The translations under genes and the position numbers were made by a program. From NCBI GenBank assembly GCA_017437125.1, contig JAFSBV010000011.1, positions 1-54,765 on the forward strand: DNA of 54,765 nucleotides, in the 5' to 3' direction. The notes below the pieces were generated by a model. It did not search any database and was not told the DNA's origin. It saw only the letters and a program-made list of their open reading frames with translations. Source of the stretch: Bacteroidales bacterium (GTDB lineage: Bacteria; Bacteroidota; Bacteroidia; Bacteroidales; UBA932). Below are positions 26,024 through 35,553 of this stretch, piece by piece (the first letter of the stretch is position 1; each line of letters begins with the position of its first letter).

Positions 26024-28369
26024 TCACTCCTTCTTCAGCGCCTCGGATGGGTTGGTGCGCATCAGGTGGTAGGCCTGAAAACTGATGGAGATGACGACTA
26101 CCGCGATAACGATGATGACGGAAACGGCATATATCCATACGGTGTTTTCAATCCTTACAGGGTATTCGGAGAGCCATCTCTCGATATATGCATATGCAAA
26201 TGCAATGGCTATGACTGATCCTGCAAGCACCGGGATCAGAAATCCTTTGACCATCTGCCAATAGATCTCGGCATTTGAACAGCCGAAGACTTTGCGTACA
26301 GCTGTGTCGTGCGTGCTCATCTGGGCAGAGTAGGAACTGAGTGCTATAATCGCCATTATCGTTATAAGGATGCTGAGCAGGGCAAATACGCCTATCATGG
26401 CAAAGACCTTCTGCTCGTCTTCGAACCTTTCTTCAACAAGAGAATTCAACGTGTCGATCTTAGGCATATTCTCTGCATCCTTGCGCTGTCTGTAGAACTC
26501 CCTGATCTTCTTCAGAGCTTCATTCTCGTCACCGTTGACCTTTACCAGAAGGCCATAGAGATATGATTCTGTATCAGATTGTATAAGTACTGCCTGAACG
26601 CTTTGCGGATCATACTCCTTTATCGACATCTGCTTGAAGTCGGATACGACACCATCAGCTGCCCATGTCACATCCAGTTTGATCTTACCTTCGTCAATAT
26701 GCTCCTTGAGTCTTTCATACGAACTCTTGCATAGCAGGCTCTTTCTTGTGGAACCGTTTTTCATTGTTGAAGATGTTCCGAAATCTTCAAGAACCTTGAT
26801 TCCGAGTATATCCATTGCTTCGGAGTTACCGCTCAAGACATACATCGTATGGCCCTTTGAAAGATATGTCATCATGCCGAAAGAGGTAGGCGGGTGAGTC
26901 AGATCACCGATCCTGTCCACATAACTCTCAGCCAGAAGCTCGTCCTTGAACTTAAGGTTGTCTTTTGTTACGAAGTCAACAAATATGATTTTTTCGGTCT
27001 CATATCCCATCGGGGTATCAATCATATGCCTGGTCTGGGCATATATCGTCAGAGTCACTGCTATTGCAGCTATGCTGAGCAGGCCTTCCAGTCCTATGAA
27101 TATCTTTCCCAATGTGACTTTATCGCTCTTTCTTGCTTCTCCTTTGATTACCTCGATAGGCTTGTATCGTGACATCACCAATGCCGGCACGAGACCAGCT
27201 GCAAGAGAAAGAATGACAACGACCCCAATTGCAAATATCCACATCCCGGATGTGTTGAACAGGACAATATGGCTGCCGAGAAGTTCTCCGACTATATTCT
27301 TGAGTGCGAATGCAAGTGCCAGAGCGACGGCAAATGATGCTGTCACGAGAGTCGCTGCCTCAGATATGCATTTGACATATATTCCTCCTTTGGTGGTGCC
27401 GAGCAATTGCCTTGTCGCCATCTCCTTCACCCTGAAACGGGAGAATGCCATTGTCAGAGATATGTAGTTAAGGCCAGCGAATACGAGAAGAATCAGACAT
27501 GCAAACATGAATGTATGGTACATGTTTACGTTTGTTACATTATCGAAATGGTTTCCTGAGAGCTCGCTTGTATGATGGATGCGGCTGAATGGAATCAGAT
27601 CGATCTTTGTGTATCGGGCATATTCCTTGTCCGGATCGGTGTCATTGTTTTCAAAAAGGAATTTTCCGATTTTTTCTGCATCTGCTCCTTTCGACAGTTT
27701 CACATAATGGATGGATTGGGTACGGCCTAAATGCGCCCTGATATGTGGCTGATACATTTCGTTATCGAGATTCTTGATGTATCCCATGTTCAGGAACATT
27801 CCACGGTCCTGCAAGACGGTTTTCCCCATATTCTTATAGACACCCGTAACTGTCAGCTGCACATCTTTCAGACGGTGTTCGTTTATGATAAGCGTCTGTC
27901 CGACAGGATTTTGTCCTGGGAACATGGCATTTGCTACCTCTTCAGAGATGACAGCAGCGTTCTGCAGTTCCATGACCGCCTTCGGGTCTCCGTATTTGAG
28001 TTCTATTCCGAAGAACTTAAAATAGTTTCCGCGTATCAGGACAGGTGTGATGTCCATCTTCTGCTCCCGTGATACTGTCTGTATGTACTGGGTCTTTCCG
28101 TCGTAAGCGGTGTGAATTACGGCATTACACCAATCTTCGATTTCCGGTACCTGAGGAAATACAACCTCCGGATCAGGTCGGTAGAAGCCTGAATCATCAG
28201 GCAGCACAAGATAGATGTCTTCGGCGTTTCTTATCTTCTTGTCGCAACTCAAATCTTCAAGCACGACATTTCCAAGCAGCAGAACAAATGCCAGCGCCAC
28301 GCTCAATCCCACCACCTCGATGGCAGTGTAAAGCTTGTTTCGCGATAGGAATCTCAGGTAACTTTTCAT
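26024..28369 (-). CDS. FtsX/MacB-type ABC permease P8
   Basis: A 781-residue array member, the first MKSYLR-type copy after the divergent permease P9 in the direction of transcription. Start at 28369 by the conserved N-terminus; the frame extends four codons upstream. Features: VALAFVLLLGNVVLEDLSCD (TM1 and its end), SRFRVKEMATRQLLG and DTAVRKVFGCS as coupling segments, ending TNPSEALKKE. It groups with P1, P2, P3 and P6. The first extracytoplasmic domain contains GNYFKFFGIELKYGDP, equivalent to the F-F-x-F-P-L-x-x-GDP motif of the other copies. Substrate unknown. Confidence 0.85.
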   Translation of the reverse strand: MKSYLRFLSRNKLYTAIEVVGLSVALAFVLLLGNVVLEDLSCDKKIRNAEDIYLVLPDDSGFYRPDPEVVFPQVPEIEDWCNAVIHTAYDGKTQYIQTVSREQKMDITPVLIRGNYFKFFGIELKYGDPKAVMELQNAAVISEEVANAMFPGQNPVGQTLIINEHRLKDVQLTVTGVYKNMGKTVLQDRGMFLNMGYIKNLDNEMYQPHIRAHLGRTQSIHYVKLSKGADAEKIGKFLFENNDTDPDKEYARYTKIDLIPFSRIHHTSELSGNHFDNVTNVNMYHTFMFACLILLVFAGLNYISLTMAFSRFRVKEMATRQLLGTTKGGIYVKCISEAATLVTASFAVALALAFALKNIVGELLGSHIVLFNTSGMWIFAIGVVVILSLAAGLVPALVMSRYKPIEVIKGEARKSDKVTLGKIFIGLEGLLSIAAIAVTLTIYAQTRHMIDTPMGYETEKIIFVDFVTKDNLKFKDELLAESYVDRIGDLTHPPTSFGMMTYLSKGHTMYVLSGNSEAMDILGIKVLEDFGTSSTMKNGSTRKSLLCKSSYERLKEHIDEGKIKLDVTWAADGVVSDFKQMSIKEYDPQSVQAVLIQSDTESYLYGLLVKVNGDENEALKKIREFYRQRKDAENMPKIDTLNSLVEERFEDEQKVFAMIGVFALLSILITIMAIIALSSYSAQMSTHDTAVRKVFGCSNAEIYWQMVKGFLIPVLAGSVIAIAFAYAYIERWLSEYPVRIENTVWIYAVSVIIVIAVVVISISFQAYHLMRTNPSEALKKE

Positions 28370-28577
28370 TTTGTTGTGCAATGTAAGTTATTGTGTGTCA
28401 ATGTTTTGGTTGTAAACCCTGCATGGCGAGGAAGGCAGGCTTGGCTGCTAATCGCTTGTGCGACAAGAGGTTGTGTTGCTCTCTGTTTTGCTCTTTCCTC
28501 TCTATTCCTTGGTTCTGGTGAACTTTTGCCAGTTGCTATTCACTATAACTCGTCAGGATATCCGATCAGACAGGGAA
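28370..28577. repeat. Permease junction element J8
   Basis: The gap between P9 and P8. It has the conserved leader and a hairpin AACCCTGC (28415-28422) / GCAGGCTT (28435-28442), with the same mismatch as J6. A short piece of the non-REP sequence follows (GTTTTGCTCTTT, about 28485-28496). The remainder to 28577 is unique and shows nothing I can name. Confidence 0.7.
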
Positions 28578-30992
28578 TCACTCCGTCTTCAATGCGTCTG
28601 CCGGGTCGGCATTAGCGGCGCTCCAGCTTCGAAGAACTACAACGCTGACCGTCACCGCCATCACAGCGACGAGCGCAAGGGCGAACACCCACCAATAAAT
28701 CGGACAACGGTGTGCGAATGTGGCAAGGTAGCGGTCCACGATGATCCAGCTCATCGGCGCAGCTACGGCAAAGCATACAAGCACGATCTTCACGAATCTG
28801 CTGCTGAACATTTCCAGTATGTCGCGGACGGTAGCACCGTTGACGCGACGCAAGGCTATCTCCCTGCGGCGGTACTGTGTCTCGAACATCACCAGTCCGA
28901 ACACTCCCATCAATGAAATGATGATCGCTACGAGTGTGAACAGGCTTATGAGCTGCGAAAGTGACTGCTCTTTCTTATATATGTAGTTGATGTTCTCGTC
29001 AAAGAACATGATGTTCCATTCGTCTGGAGATACGCTTCCGTTCCATCTGCTCAAGACTGTTCCGATATGGCTCATTACAGACTTATAGTCAGCATCTGCC
29101 GCTACTCGGATGAATGCCGTGCCGAGCTGCCACCAAGGATCGTTTCCGAATATATAAAGTGCAAAAGGGGCGACTTCTTCCTTCAATGTCGTGAAGCTGA
29201 AGTCTTCGCAGAATCCTGCGATTTCAGCATCGTCCTTATGTCCGCTTACCTTGTCTTCCAGAGTCATCCCGTATTGTCTGCGTGCAGTCTCATTGAAGAT
29301 GAACACACCGTTTTCGCTGTTGTGGTCCGACTCTCGGAATGTACGGCCTTCAGTTATGTCTATCTCCATGAACTCCGGAAAATCATATGCTACCGGGTAA
29401 CATTGGAAATTGATGACATCTCCTTTCCAGTCGCGTCCCCAACCCATTCTCTCGGTTGCCAGCAGATTACCTGCCGCCCAGGTCACATCAATGATCTGCG
29501 GATTGCTCTTAAGACTTTCTTCCACCGCCTCGGCATTCGCCCCGATATAATCTCCTGCACGGACAAAAAGCAGCTGCTCTTTATTGAAGCCCATATCGTA
29601 ATTTACCATATATCTTCGCTGGAGGGATATGAATGAGGTGCAGACTATCAGGATGATGGATATGGTGAATTGAAGTCCGACAAGAATATACCGGAGTCTC
29701 TGGCCGGCCTTTGTGGCACCGAATGATCCTTTTAACACCATTGCCGGTTCGAATGATGTGATGTAGAGGGCGGGGTAGAGACTTGAGACGATTGAAACCA
29801 GAAATGCAATCAGGATTGTTGTTGCAGTCACTCCGATATTTGCCTTGAATGCGCTGTCTGCAGAAATCAGATGAGTCAGCTGGCTCATGTTGAACAGCAT
29901 CACGAATGCGAAAGCAAGAACTAAAGCTATTCCGATAAGCGTTATGCTTTCTGCCAGTGTGCTTATGATGAGTTCGCGACGGGTGCAGCCGAGGACCTTC
30001 TTTGTGTTGACAGCTCTTATGCGCTCGGGGATCTGCGCAAAGAAGAAGTTGATGTAATTGATGAAGGCGATGCCTACGATGAGAATCGCAACGATCAGAA
30101 GTATGATTGTAGTTGTCCTGTTTCCGTGTTCCAGAGGCATGTTGATCTCGTCTGTGAAATATAGTTCTTCCACAGAAAAGAGACTTGGCCTTGCTCTCTC
30201 GGTAAATTCCTTCAGGACCTCATCCACCTCTTCCTGGGTCATTCCCAATTCTTCCGGAGATTGAATGTCCTTGAAGAGAAGGTCCTTATAGCATTTTCCA
30301 GTAGTAGCATACATCTGCTCTTCAGTTGCCTCTATTTCTTCAGGATCATATACCTTGACGAAATAGTTATATCCCCATTCGGACACATTGTCGATGCCTT
30401 TGTCCCCGATATTCCTCAGAATTTCCAAATCGCCGAAATGAGAGTTCTGCGGCATGTTCTTGAATATCACGGCGACGGTGCATATGTCATCTCCCTGACC
30501 TAATCTCGATCCGACTTCCAGTCCGAACCTCTCCGCTGTCTTTTCGCTTAAAGCCAGAGCGTGATAATCGATGACATCGTCAAAAGAGCCTGCCACGGCC
30601 TCGAAACCGAAATCATCAAGTCGTTTTCCGCTGAAATCAATTACATGAATATTTACTGTGCGTCTTTCGCCTTCAGGGTCGATCATGAAGCTTTGGGTCT
30701 GCAGATTCGTCAGACGTATCATCACGTAACTCTCTACATTTGGGGATGCCTGAAGAGCGGTTTCGGCCATAGGCCTGTTGTAGTACATGCTTTTCTTTCC
30801 CTCAATCTGCCAGTCGTCAGCTCCCAGGACATAGACCCTCTCCGAATCCTTGATGCCCTTGTTGAAGTTCAGGTCGTAATCCACCTGAACCAGAATGATA
30901 TAGAATGCAGCAAAGGCGACCGCCATACCGAGCACATTGAGTATGCCCGACATGGCCGATCCGCCGCGTCTGAATATTTTGAATGATGCCAT
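28578..30992 (-). CDS. FtsX/MacB-type ABC permease P9 (divergent)
   Basis: An 804-residue permease of the same overall build (TM near the N-terminus, two extracytoplasmic domains, 8 TM in total). Its N-terminus is different (MASFKIFRRGGSAMSGIL) and its ending ADPADALKTE is only distantly similar. The coupling segments are PERIRAVNTKKVLGCTRRE and REIALRRVNGATVRDI, close to the general Bacteroidetes 'ABC transporter permease' FtsX/MacB group. It lies directly downstream of the ATPase gene (45-nt gap), so ATPase plus P9 and/or P10 could be the founding transporter, with the MKSYLR copies added later. This ordering is inference. Confidence 0.83.
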   Translation of the reverse strand: MASFKIFRRGGSAMSGILNVLGMAVAFAAFYIILVQVDYDLNFNKGIKDSERVYVLGADDWQIEGKKSMYYNRPMAETALQASPNVESYVMIRLTNLQTQSFMIDPEGERRTVNIHVIDFSGKRLDDFGFEAVAGSFDDVIDYHALALSEKTAERFGLEVGSRLGQGDDICTVAVIFKNMPQNSHFGDLEILRNIGDKGIDNVSEWGYNYFVKVYDPEEIEATEEQMYATTGKCYKDLLFKDIQSPEELGMTQEEVDEVLKEFTERARPSLFSVEELYFTDEINMPLEHGNRTTTIILLIVAILIVGIAFINYINFFFAQIPERIRAVNTKKVLGCTRRELIISTLAESITLIGIALVLAFAFVMLFNMSQLTHLISADSAFKANIGVTATTILIAFLVSIVSSLYPALYITSFEPAMVLKGSFGATKAGQRLRYILVGLQFTISIILIVCTSFISLQRRYMVNYDMGFNKEQLLFVRAGDYIGANAEAVEESLKSNPQIIDVTWAAGNLLATERMGWGRDWKGDVINFQCYPVAYDFPEFMEIDITEGRTFRESDHNSENGVFIFNETARRQYGMTLEDKVSGHKDDAEIAGFCEDFSFTTLKEEVAPFALYIFGNDPWWQLGTAFIRVAADADYKSVMSHIGTVLSRWNGSVSPDEWNIMFFDENINYIYKKEQSLSQLISLFTLVAIIISLMGVFGLVMFETQYRRREIALRRVNGATVRDILEMFSSRFVKIVLVCFAVAAPMSWIIVDRYLATFAHRCPIYWWVFALALVAVMAVTVSVVVLRSWSAANADPADALKTE

Positions 30993-31037
30993 TTGTAAGT
31001 TGTTATAGGGTTATTTCGTGTCTATTTGCGTTGGTTA

Positions 31038-31718
31038 TTACAGTTCGTTCTTTACATCGCTGACGATCTCACCGTCGAAGAGGTTCACGACTCTCTGTGC
31101 GCATGAAGCGTCTTTCTGCGAGTGAGTCACCATAACGATCGTAGTGCCTTCCTTGTTAAGTTCTGTGAGGAGGTCCATGACTTCCTTGCCGTTCTTCGAG
31201 TCGAGGTTACCGGTAGGCTCATCGGCGAGGATAAGCTTCGGATTCGATACTACAGCACGGGCGATTGCGACACGCTGCTGCTGACCACCGGAGAGCTGCT
31301 GAGGGAAGTGCTGTGCTCTGTGGCTGATGTTCATACGCTTGAGCATCTCTGTGACGCGCTGCTTACGCTCTGATGCGCTGATGTTGAGATAACGGAGGGG
31401 GAGTTCCACGTTCTCGAACACATTGAGCTCGTCGATGAGGTTGAAGCTCTGGAATACGAATCCGATGTTTCCTTTGCGGAACTTGGTGCGGTCCTTCTCC
31501 TTGAGCTTTGCAACTTCCTGTCCGAGAAGCATATAGCTTCCGTCTGTAGGGTTGTCAAGAAGTCCGAGGATGTTCAGGAGAGTTGACTTGCCGCATCCTG
31601 AAGGACCCATGATGGCTACGAATTCGCCGTCTTTGATTTCAAATGAAACCTTGTTAAGTGCTGTTGTCTCGATTTCCTCTGTACGGAAAACCTTGCAAAG
31701 ATCTGTTACTGTAATCAT
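31038..31718 (-). CDS. ABC transporter ATPase, MacB/LolD type
   Basis: A 226-residue cytoplasmic ATPase with every canonical motif: Walker [12 protein letters not shown] (about 38-48), Q-loop [12 protein letters not shown], signature [14 protein letters not shown] (about 142-155), Walker [14 protein letters not shown] and the switch His in MVTHSQ. The NLDS and FNLI wording is typical of the MacB/LolD/FtsE branch, which powers mechanotransmission by FtsX-type permeases rather than substrate passage through the membrane. It is the only ABC-export ATPase in the locus, set among ten permease genes. It lies 33 nt downstream of P10 and 45 nt upstream of P9. It is expected to work as a homodimer under one 8-TM permease at a time. 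Confidence 0.93.
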   Translation of the reverse strand: MITVTDLCKVFRTEEIETTALNKVSFEIKDGEFVAIMGPSGCGKSTLLNILGLLDNPTDGSYMLLGQEVAKLKEKDRTKFRKGNIGFVFQSFNLIDELNVFENVELPLRYLNISASERKQRVTEMLKRMNISHRAQHFPQQLSGGQQQRVAIARAVVSNPKLILADEPTGNLDSKNGKEVMDLLTELNKEGTTIVMVTHSQKDASCAQRVVNLFDGEIVSDVKNEL

Positions 31719-31751
31719 GATGTTTTGTATTTAAATTGTTAATGATATTAT

Positions 31752-34094
31752 TTATTCATTTTTCAACGACTCCACCGGATTGCTGCGGGAGATGCGCAGG
31801 CAGTTCATTATTACTGCCCCTATGATGAGTGTCATGACGATGATGTCCGCCGCAAGGAAGTACCATGGAGTCAGCGTTATCTTCTCTGCGAACTGCCGGA
31901 GCCATCCGCCGGCCGCCAGCCATGCACCGATATCTCCGATTATGACGGCAATGATGATAAGCTTGAATACATCCTTTATGAATATGTTCATTATCTCATT
32001 TGTCGATGCGCCGTTTATCTTCCTGACTGCCATCTCCTTGCTTCTGCGAACCGATTCGTCGCGGATATATCCGATAAGTCCGAAGAGGGCGATGAGCACG
32101 GAGAATATGCATCCGATCATGATGGTGTTCTTCATCTTCCTGTCTTCCGAATAGAGGCCTCTGATCTCTTCTTTGAATGAGACTATCTCCAGTCTTCTGT
32201 CGGGATAGAGTTCGTCCACTATCTGTTGTAGTCTTCTGATGATGTCCTGATTGACATTGTCCAGCTTTATCATCACTATAGGCATATTGTACGAGTCACC
32301 GTTGTTTCCATCCATCCAGAACTTGACACTCGGACGCGGGTCAGAGGCATTCATAGTGCCGATCCTGTAGTTTTCATATACTCCGCTGATGGTGAATACC
32401 TGGTCGTCAGTCTGGCTGTGTTCTGTGATGAGGACCTGCTTGCCGACAGCTCCGTCGCTCCAGTCCTCGAAATCCATCATCTTCTCCACAAAGCTTCGGC
32501 TTACTGCGACTTCATTTGCGGTACGAGGCGCTCTTCCGTCTATGAACGGTATCTCAAGGATTTCAAAGAATCCGTCGGTTCCTTCATACTGGTCTGCGAC
32601 GTTGAAGAGTTCCTTATACTGGCCTCCTTCCATGCTGAATATATTGTTGCCGCTTGCCCCTCCGGCAGGGAAACCATAACTTCTCTCAATGTCAATGACT
32701 TCCGGCATCCCTTTTATCTTTTCAATGAACCTGTTTATGTCGCTGCTTGCCATGCTGTCGAAACTGCATCCGACCAGATTCTCGAATTCATATCCCGGAT
32801 CATCGTTCATCGCCTTCTGATACTGCTTCGCAATCACGAGCATCATTGCTACCAGGAATACGTTTATCACAAACTGGACGAGCAGAAGCGCCTTCTTCCA
32901 GTTCCTGCGGTTCTCCTTATAGTTCTTCAGTGCCGCAGACACAGGGATCTTTACGTACAGATATCCCGGGACAATGGCTGAGACCATGAATATCAGAATG
33001 CATACAATTGTAAGTTTTATGATTGTCTGTGGAATCATAAGACCGATCAGGCTTACGCCGAGCAGATTCTCAATCACAGGCTTTGCAGCATATATGATCG
33101 CCGCTGCCACGATAAGCGACAGTCCCATGTTGACGGCAGTCTCTTTGAAAAGCACGCCGTAGATGTTGATGCCTTCGGCTCCATATGCCTTTCTGACTCC
33201 GACTTCTTTTGAGCGCTTCACTATCGCTGATATGGCTATGAGCACATAATTCATTACTGATATCGCGAGCAGAAGGAATGCTACAAGAGAAAGAATGAAC
33301 ATCATGTTCCTTGTATGCGGGTCAGATGTGTGGATGGTGCTGAATGGCCTGAGGGTGTACCATAGCTTCATTCCCATAGCCTCATACTCCTCAATATCCT
33401 GATGGGTTTCCTGCATGAGCCTCATAGCGTCTTTCAAGGATGCAGGATCCACTCCTTCATGCAGTTTCACGAATCCTCTGTACCTGTCATTTCCCATCCA
33501 GTTTTCAGTACTCTGCTTTGAGTATGTCTCCATTGAAATCAGCACATCGTAGGGGATTGTGCCGTTCTCCGGAAAGTCTTCATATACTCCGTTTATGGTA
33601 GCCAGAAGTTCAGGCATCTGGATGTTGCAGATCTGTTTTCCGATGATATTGTCGAATCCTCCCATCTTTTCGGCAAACGAACGGCTTACCATGATGGAAT
33701 GGATTTCTCCTAACGCTTTTTTCGGATCACCTGCCAGTATCTCCCTGTCAAATACATCGAAGAAGCAGGTGTCTGCGAAATTGGAGAATCCTTCGACTTC
33801 ATGTCCATCCTGATCTCTCCATATGTGCTGCTCGAAGAATCCTGTCATTCTTGTGGCAGACTCCACTCCCGGTGCGTACTGTCTGATGCCTGGTGCAATC
33901 GCTCCGCTGCACTGATTGAAATCGAATTCATCCTGTCCCTGGACGGCATTGCTGTATATCCAATATATCCTGTCAACGTCTTTGTAGAAGCCGTCATAGC
34001 TCATCTCGAAGCATACCTTGGCGATCAGGACCATTCCTATCGCCAGTCCCGTGCCGAGAGACAACGCCTTTATTATTGTTTCTTTTATCTTCAT
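31752..34094 (-). CDS. FtsX/MacB-type ABC permease P10
   Basis: A 780-residue permease directly after the adaptor gene. The N-terminus MKIKETIIKALSLGTGLAIG leads into TM1. The coupling segments are VKRSKEVGVRKAYGAEG and RRSKEMAVRKINGAST, and it ends RSNPVESLKNE. It has eight TM segments by hydrophobicity. It is unlike the MKSYLR copies at both ends, but its 5' leader (34095-34140, GTGCAACGTATGTTGCTG) is recognisably related to theirs. With the TolC, HlyD and ATPase genes it makes a complete tripartite MacAB-TolC-like set. Substrate unknown. Confidence 0.85.
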   Translation of the reverse strand: MKIKETIIKALSLGTGLAIGMVLIAKVCFEMSYDGFYKDVDRIYWIYSNAVQGQDEFDFNQCSGAIAPGIRQYAPGVESATRMTGFFEQHIWRDQDGHEVEGFSNFADTCFFDVFDREILAGDPKKALGEIHSIMVSRSFAEKMGGFDNIIGKQICNIQMPELLATINGVYEDFPENGTIPYDVLISMETYSKQSTENWMGNDRYRGFVKLHEGVDPASLKDAMRLMQETHQDIEEYEAMGMKLWYTLRPFSTIHTSDPHTRNMMFILSLVAFLLLAISVMNYVLIAISAIVKRSKEVGVRKAYGAEGINIYGVLFKETAVNMGLSLIVAAAIIYAAKPVIENLLGVSLIGLMIPQTIIKLTIVCILIFMVSAIVPGYLYVKIPVSAALKNYKENRRNWKKALLLVQFVINVFLVAMMLVIAKQYQKAMNDDPGYEFENLVGCSFDSMASSDINRFIEKIKGMPEVIDIERSYGFPAGGASGNNIFSMEGGQYKELFNVADQYEGTDGFFEILEIPFIDGRAPRTANEVAVSRSFVEKMMDFEDWSDGAVGKQVLITEHSQTDDQVFTISGVYENYRIGTMNASDPRPSVKFWMDGNNGDSYNMPIVMIKLDNVNQDIIRRLQQIVDELYPDRRLEIVSFKEEIRGLYSEDRKMKNTIMIGCIFSVLIALFGLIGYIRDESVRRSKEMAVRKINGASTNEIMNIFIKDVFKLIIIAVIIGDIGAWLAAGGWLRQFAEKITLTPWYFLAADIIVMTLIIGAVIMNCLRISRSNPVESLKNE

Positions 34095-34236
34095 TTTTAT
34101 GAGTGCAACGTATGTTGCTGATTTTTAATTAGTTCTTGCTGAACCCTGCCTTCCTTTTCATGCAGGGTTTGGGTGTAAAGTGTTGATAGTTAGTGATTTG
34201 TGTTGCTCTAATTTTGGAGGCCGTCGGATTATGGAT
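34095..34236. repeat. Junction element upstream of P10, with inverted hairpin loop
   Basis: The gap between the adaptor and P10. It holds a leader related to those of the array and a hairpin AACCCTGC (34142-34149) / GCAGGGTT (34162-34169). Here the 12-nt loop reads CTTCCTTTTCAT on the + strand, whereas in J1-J8 the + strand loop starts ATGGCG and ends AG or CG. The loop is thus in the opposite orientation. A TGTTGCTCT block (34201-34209) also matches the other junctions. Confidence 0.65.
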
Positions 34237-35493
34237 TCAGAAGACAAGCACCTCGTTGTCGCCGAAGTTGTCGTAGCCGGAGGTTATGACCTTTTCGCCT
34301 GGCTCGAGTCCTTCGAGGACTTCATAGAACTGCGGGTTCTGACGGCCGATGCGGATTTCGCGGCGCACTGCCTTTCCACCTTCCGGAGAGACTACATATA
34401 TCCATTTTCCTCCTGTCTTCTGATAGAAAGTGCCGCGAGGGATGAGGACTGCGCTTTCCGGTTGGCCGAGCTGGAGATTCAGATAGTAGGTCTGACCTGT
34501 CCTGATGTTCGACGGCTGCTCTCCGCTGAATCTGAAGTCTGCCTGGAACTTTCCGCTGCGTACTTCCGGATATACCTTGCGGATGACTGCATCATATGTC
34601 TCGTTCTGACGCTCGAATGTGGCGGTAAGACCTGATGAAACCCTGTCGATGTAATGCTCGTCTATCATTGCTTCTATCTTGAAGCTGCCAGTAGCATTGA
34701 TCTGGCCGATCTTCATTCCGCTGCCGATGGACTGTCCAAGAACTACTTCAAGGAGTCCGAGTTCACCGTCGATCGGAGCCTTGACTGCCAGGTTCTCCTT
34801 TCTCTTGCGTATCCTCTGCATGTTGATCTTCATGTTTTCGAGGCTTTCCTCCATCTGCTTGATCTGTACGCCTCTGTACATGCTGTCCTGTTCGGCACGG
34901 GCCAATGTGACCTCAAGCTTCTTACAGAAAAGCACATAATCCTCTTCTGAACGCAGGTACTCTTCCTTGCCGATGAGCCCGTCATCAAAAAGCCTCTTCT
35001 GAGACTCCAGAGCACGTCCCTTCCTCTTCACCTCCGTCTGAAGCTCGAGGATGTTGAGACTGAGCTGCATCTTCTCCTGCTCCATCTGGATCATAGTGTT
35101 TCGGAGCGCGTTCTCCTTCTCTGCGAGGTTTGCTTCCGAGTTGAGGATCTCAAGGTCGAGGTCATCGTTGCTCAGGCGGACGATCACATCACCGGCCTTT
35201 ACTTCATTTCCTTCCTCACATACGATCTCTTCAACGATGCCGGTCTCTCGGGGACTTACCTGGATCGTGGTCATCGGCTGTACCTGTCCGCTTATGCGGA
35301 TATAATCGTTGAATTCGCCGGCCTTCACCTCACTGATCGAAAGTGTCTCGCCATTGACGCGGAGGGTGCTTGCGTCGTCGCGGAATATAAGCCAAAGTAT
35401 GAATATGGCCATGAAGCCGCCGAACCAGTAGGGCAGTGCCTTCTTGCTGAATACGAGGGCGATGCCCTTCTTTTTCTCTAATACTCTATCCAT
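34237..35493 (-). CDS. Periplasmic adaptor (HlyD/RND-type membrane fusion protein)
   Basis: A 418-residue membrane-anchored adaptor. An N-terminal TM (about 22-40; WFGGFMAIFILWLIF) is followed by a biotinyl-lipoyl half (about 60-110; VSPRETGIVEEIVCEEGNEV), then a long coiled-coil hairpin rich in Glu, Lys and Leu (about 115-235). The second lipoyl half contains KAPIDGELGLLEVVLGQSI, and a beta-barrel/membrane-proximal domain ends VITSGYDNFGDNEVLVF. This is the MacA/HlyD role: bridging the inner-membrane permease to the outer-membrane TolC duct. It lies between tolC (60-nt gap) and P10. A single copy presumably serves all ten permeases. Confidence 0.9.
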   Translation of the reverse strand: MDRVLEKKKGIALVFSKKALPYWFGGFMAIFILWLIFRDDASTLRVNGETLSISEVKAGEFNDYIRISGQVQPMTTIQVSPRETGIVEEIVCEEGNEVKAGDVIVRLSNDDLDLEILNSEANLAEKENALRNTMIQMEQEKMQLSLNILELQTEVKRKGRALESQKRLFDDGLIGKEEYLRSEEDYVLFCKKLEVTLARAEQDSMYRGVQIKQMEESLENMKINMQRIRKRKENLAVKAPIDGELGLLEVVLGQSIGSGMKIGQINATGSFKIEAMIDEHYIDRVSSGLTATFERQNETYDAVIRKVYPEVRSGKFQADFRFSGEQPSNIRTGQTYYLNLQLGQPESAVLIPRGTFYQKTGGKWIYVVSPEGGKAVRREIRIGRQNPQFYEVLEGLEPGEKVITSGYDNFGDNEVLVF

Positions 35494-35553
35494 TGTTGTT
35501 TAGTTTTTTTTCGGGTTGGAATATTCTGTCATGCTGAACTTTCATTTAAAGAT

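Noticed and set aside
34175-34180. GTAAAG as a further enhancer site before P10
   Set aside because: Only a single six-base half-site without a palindromic partner or a TTGGCACG box nearby.
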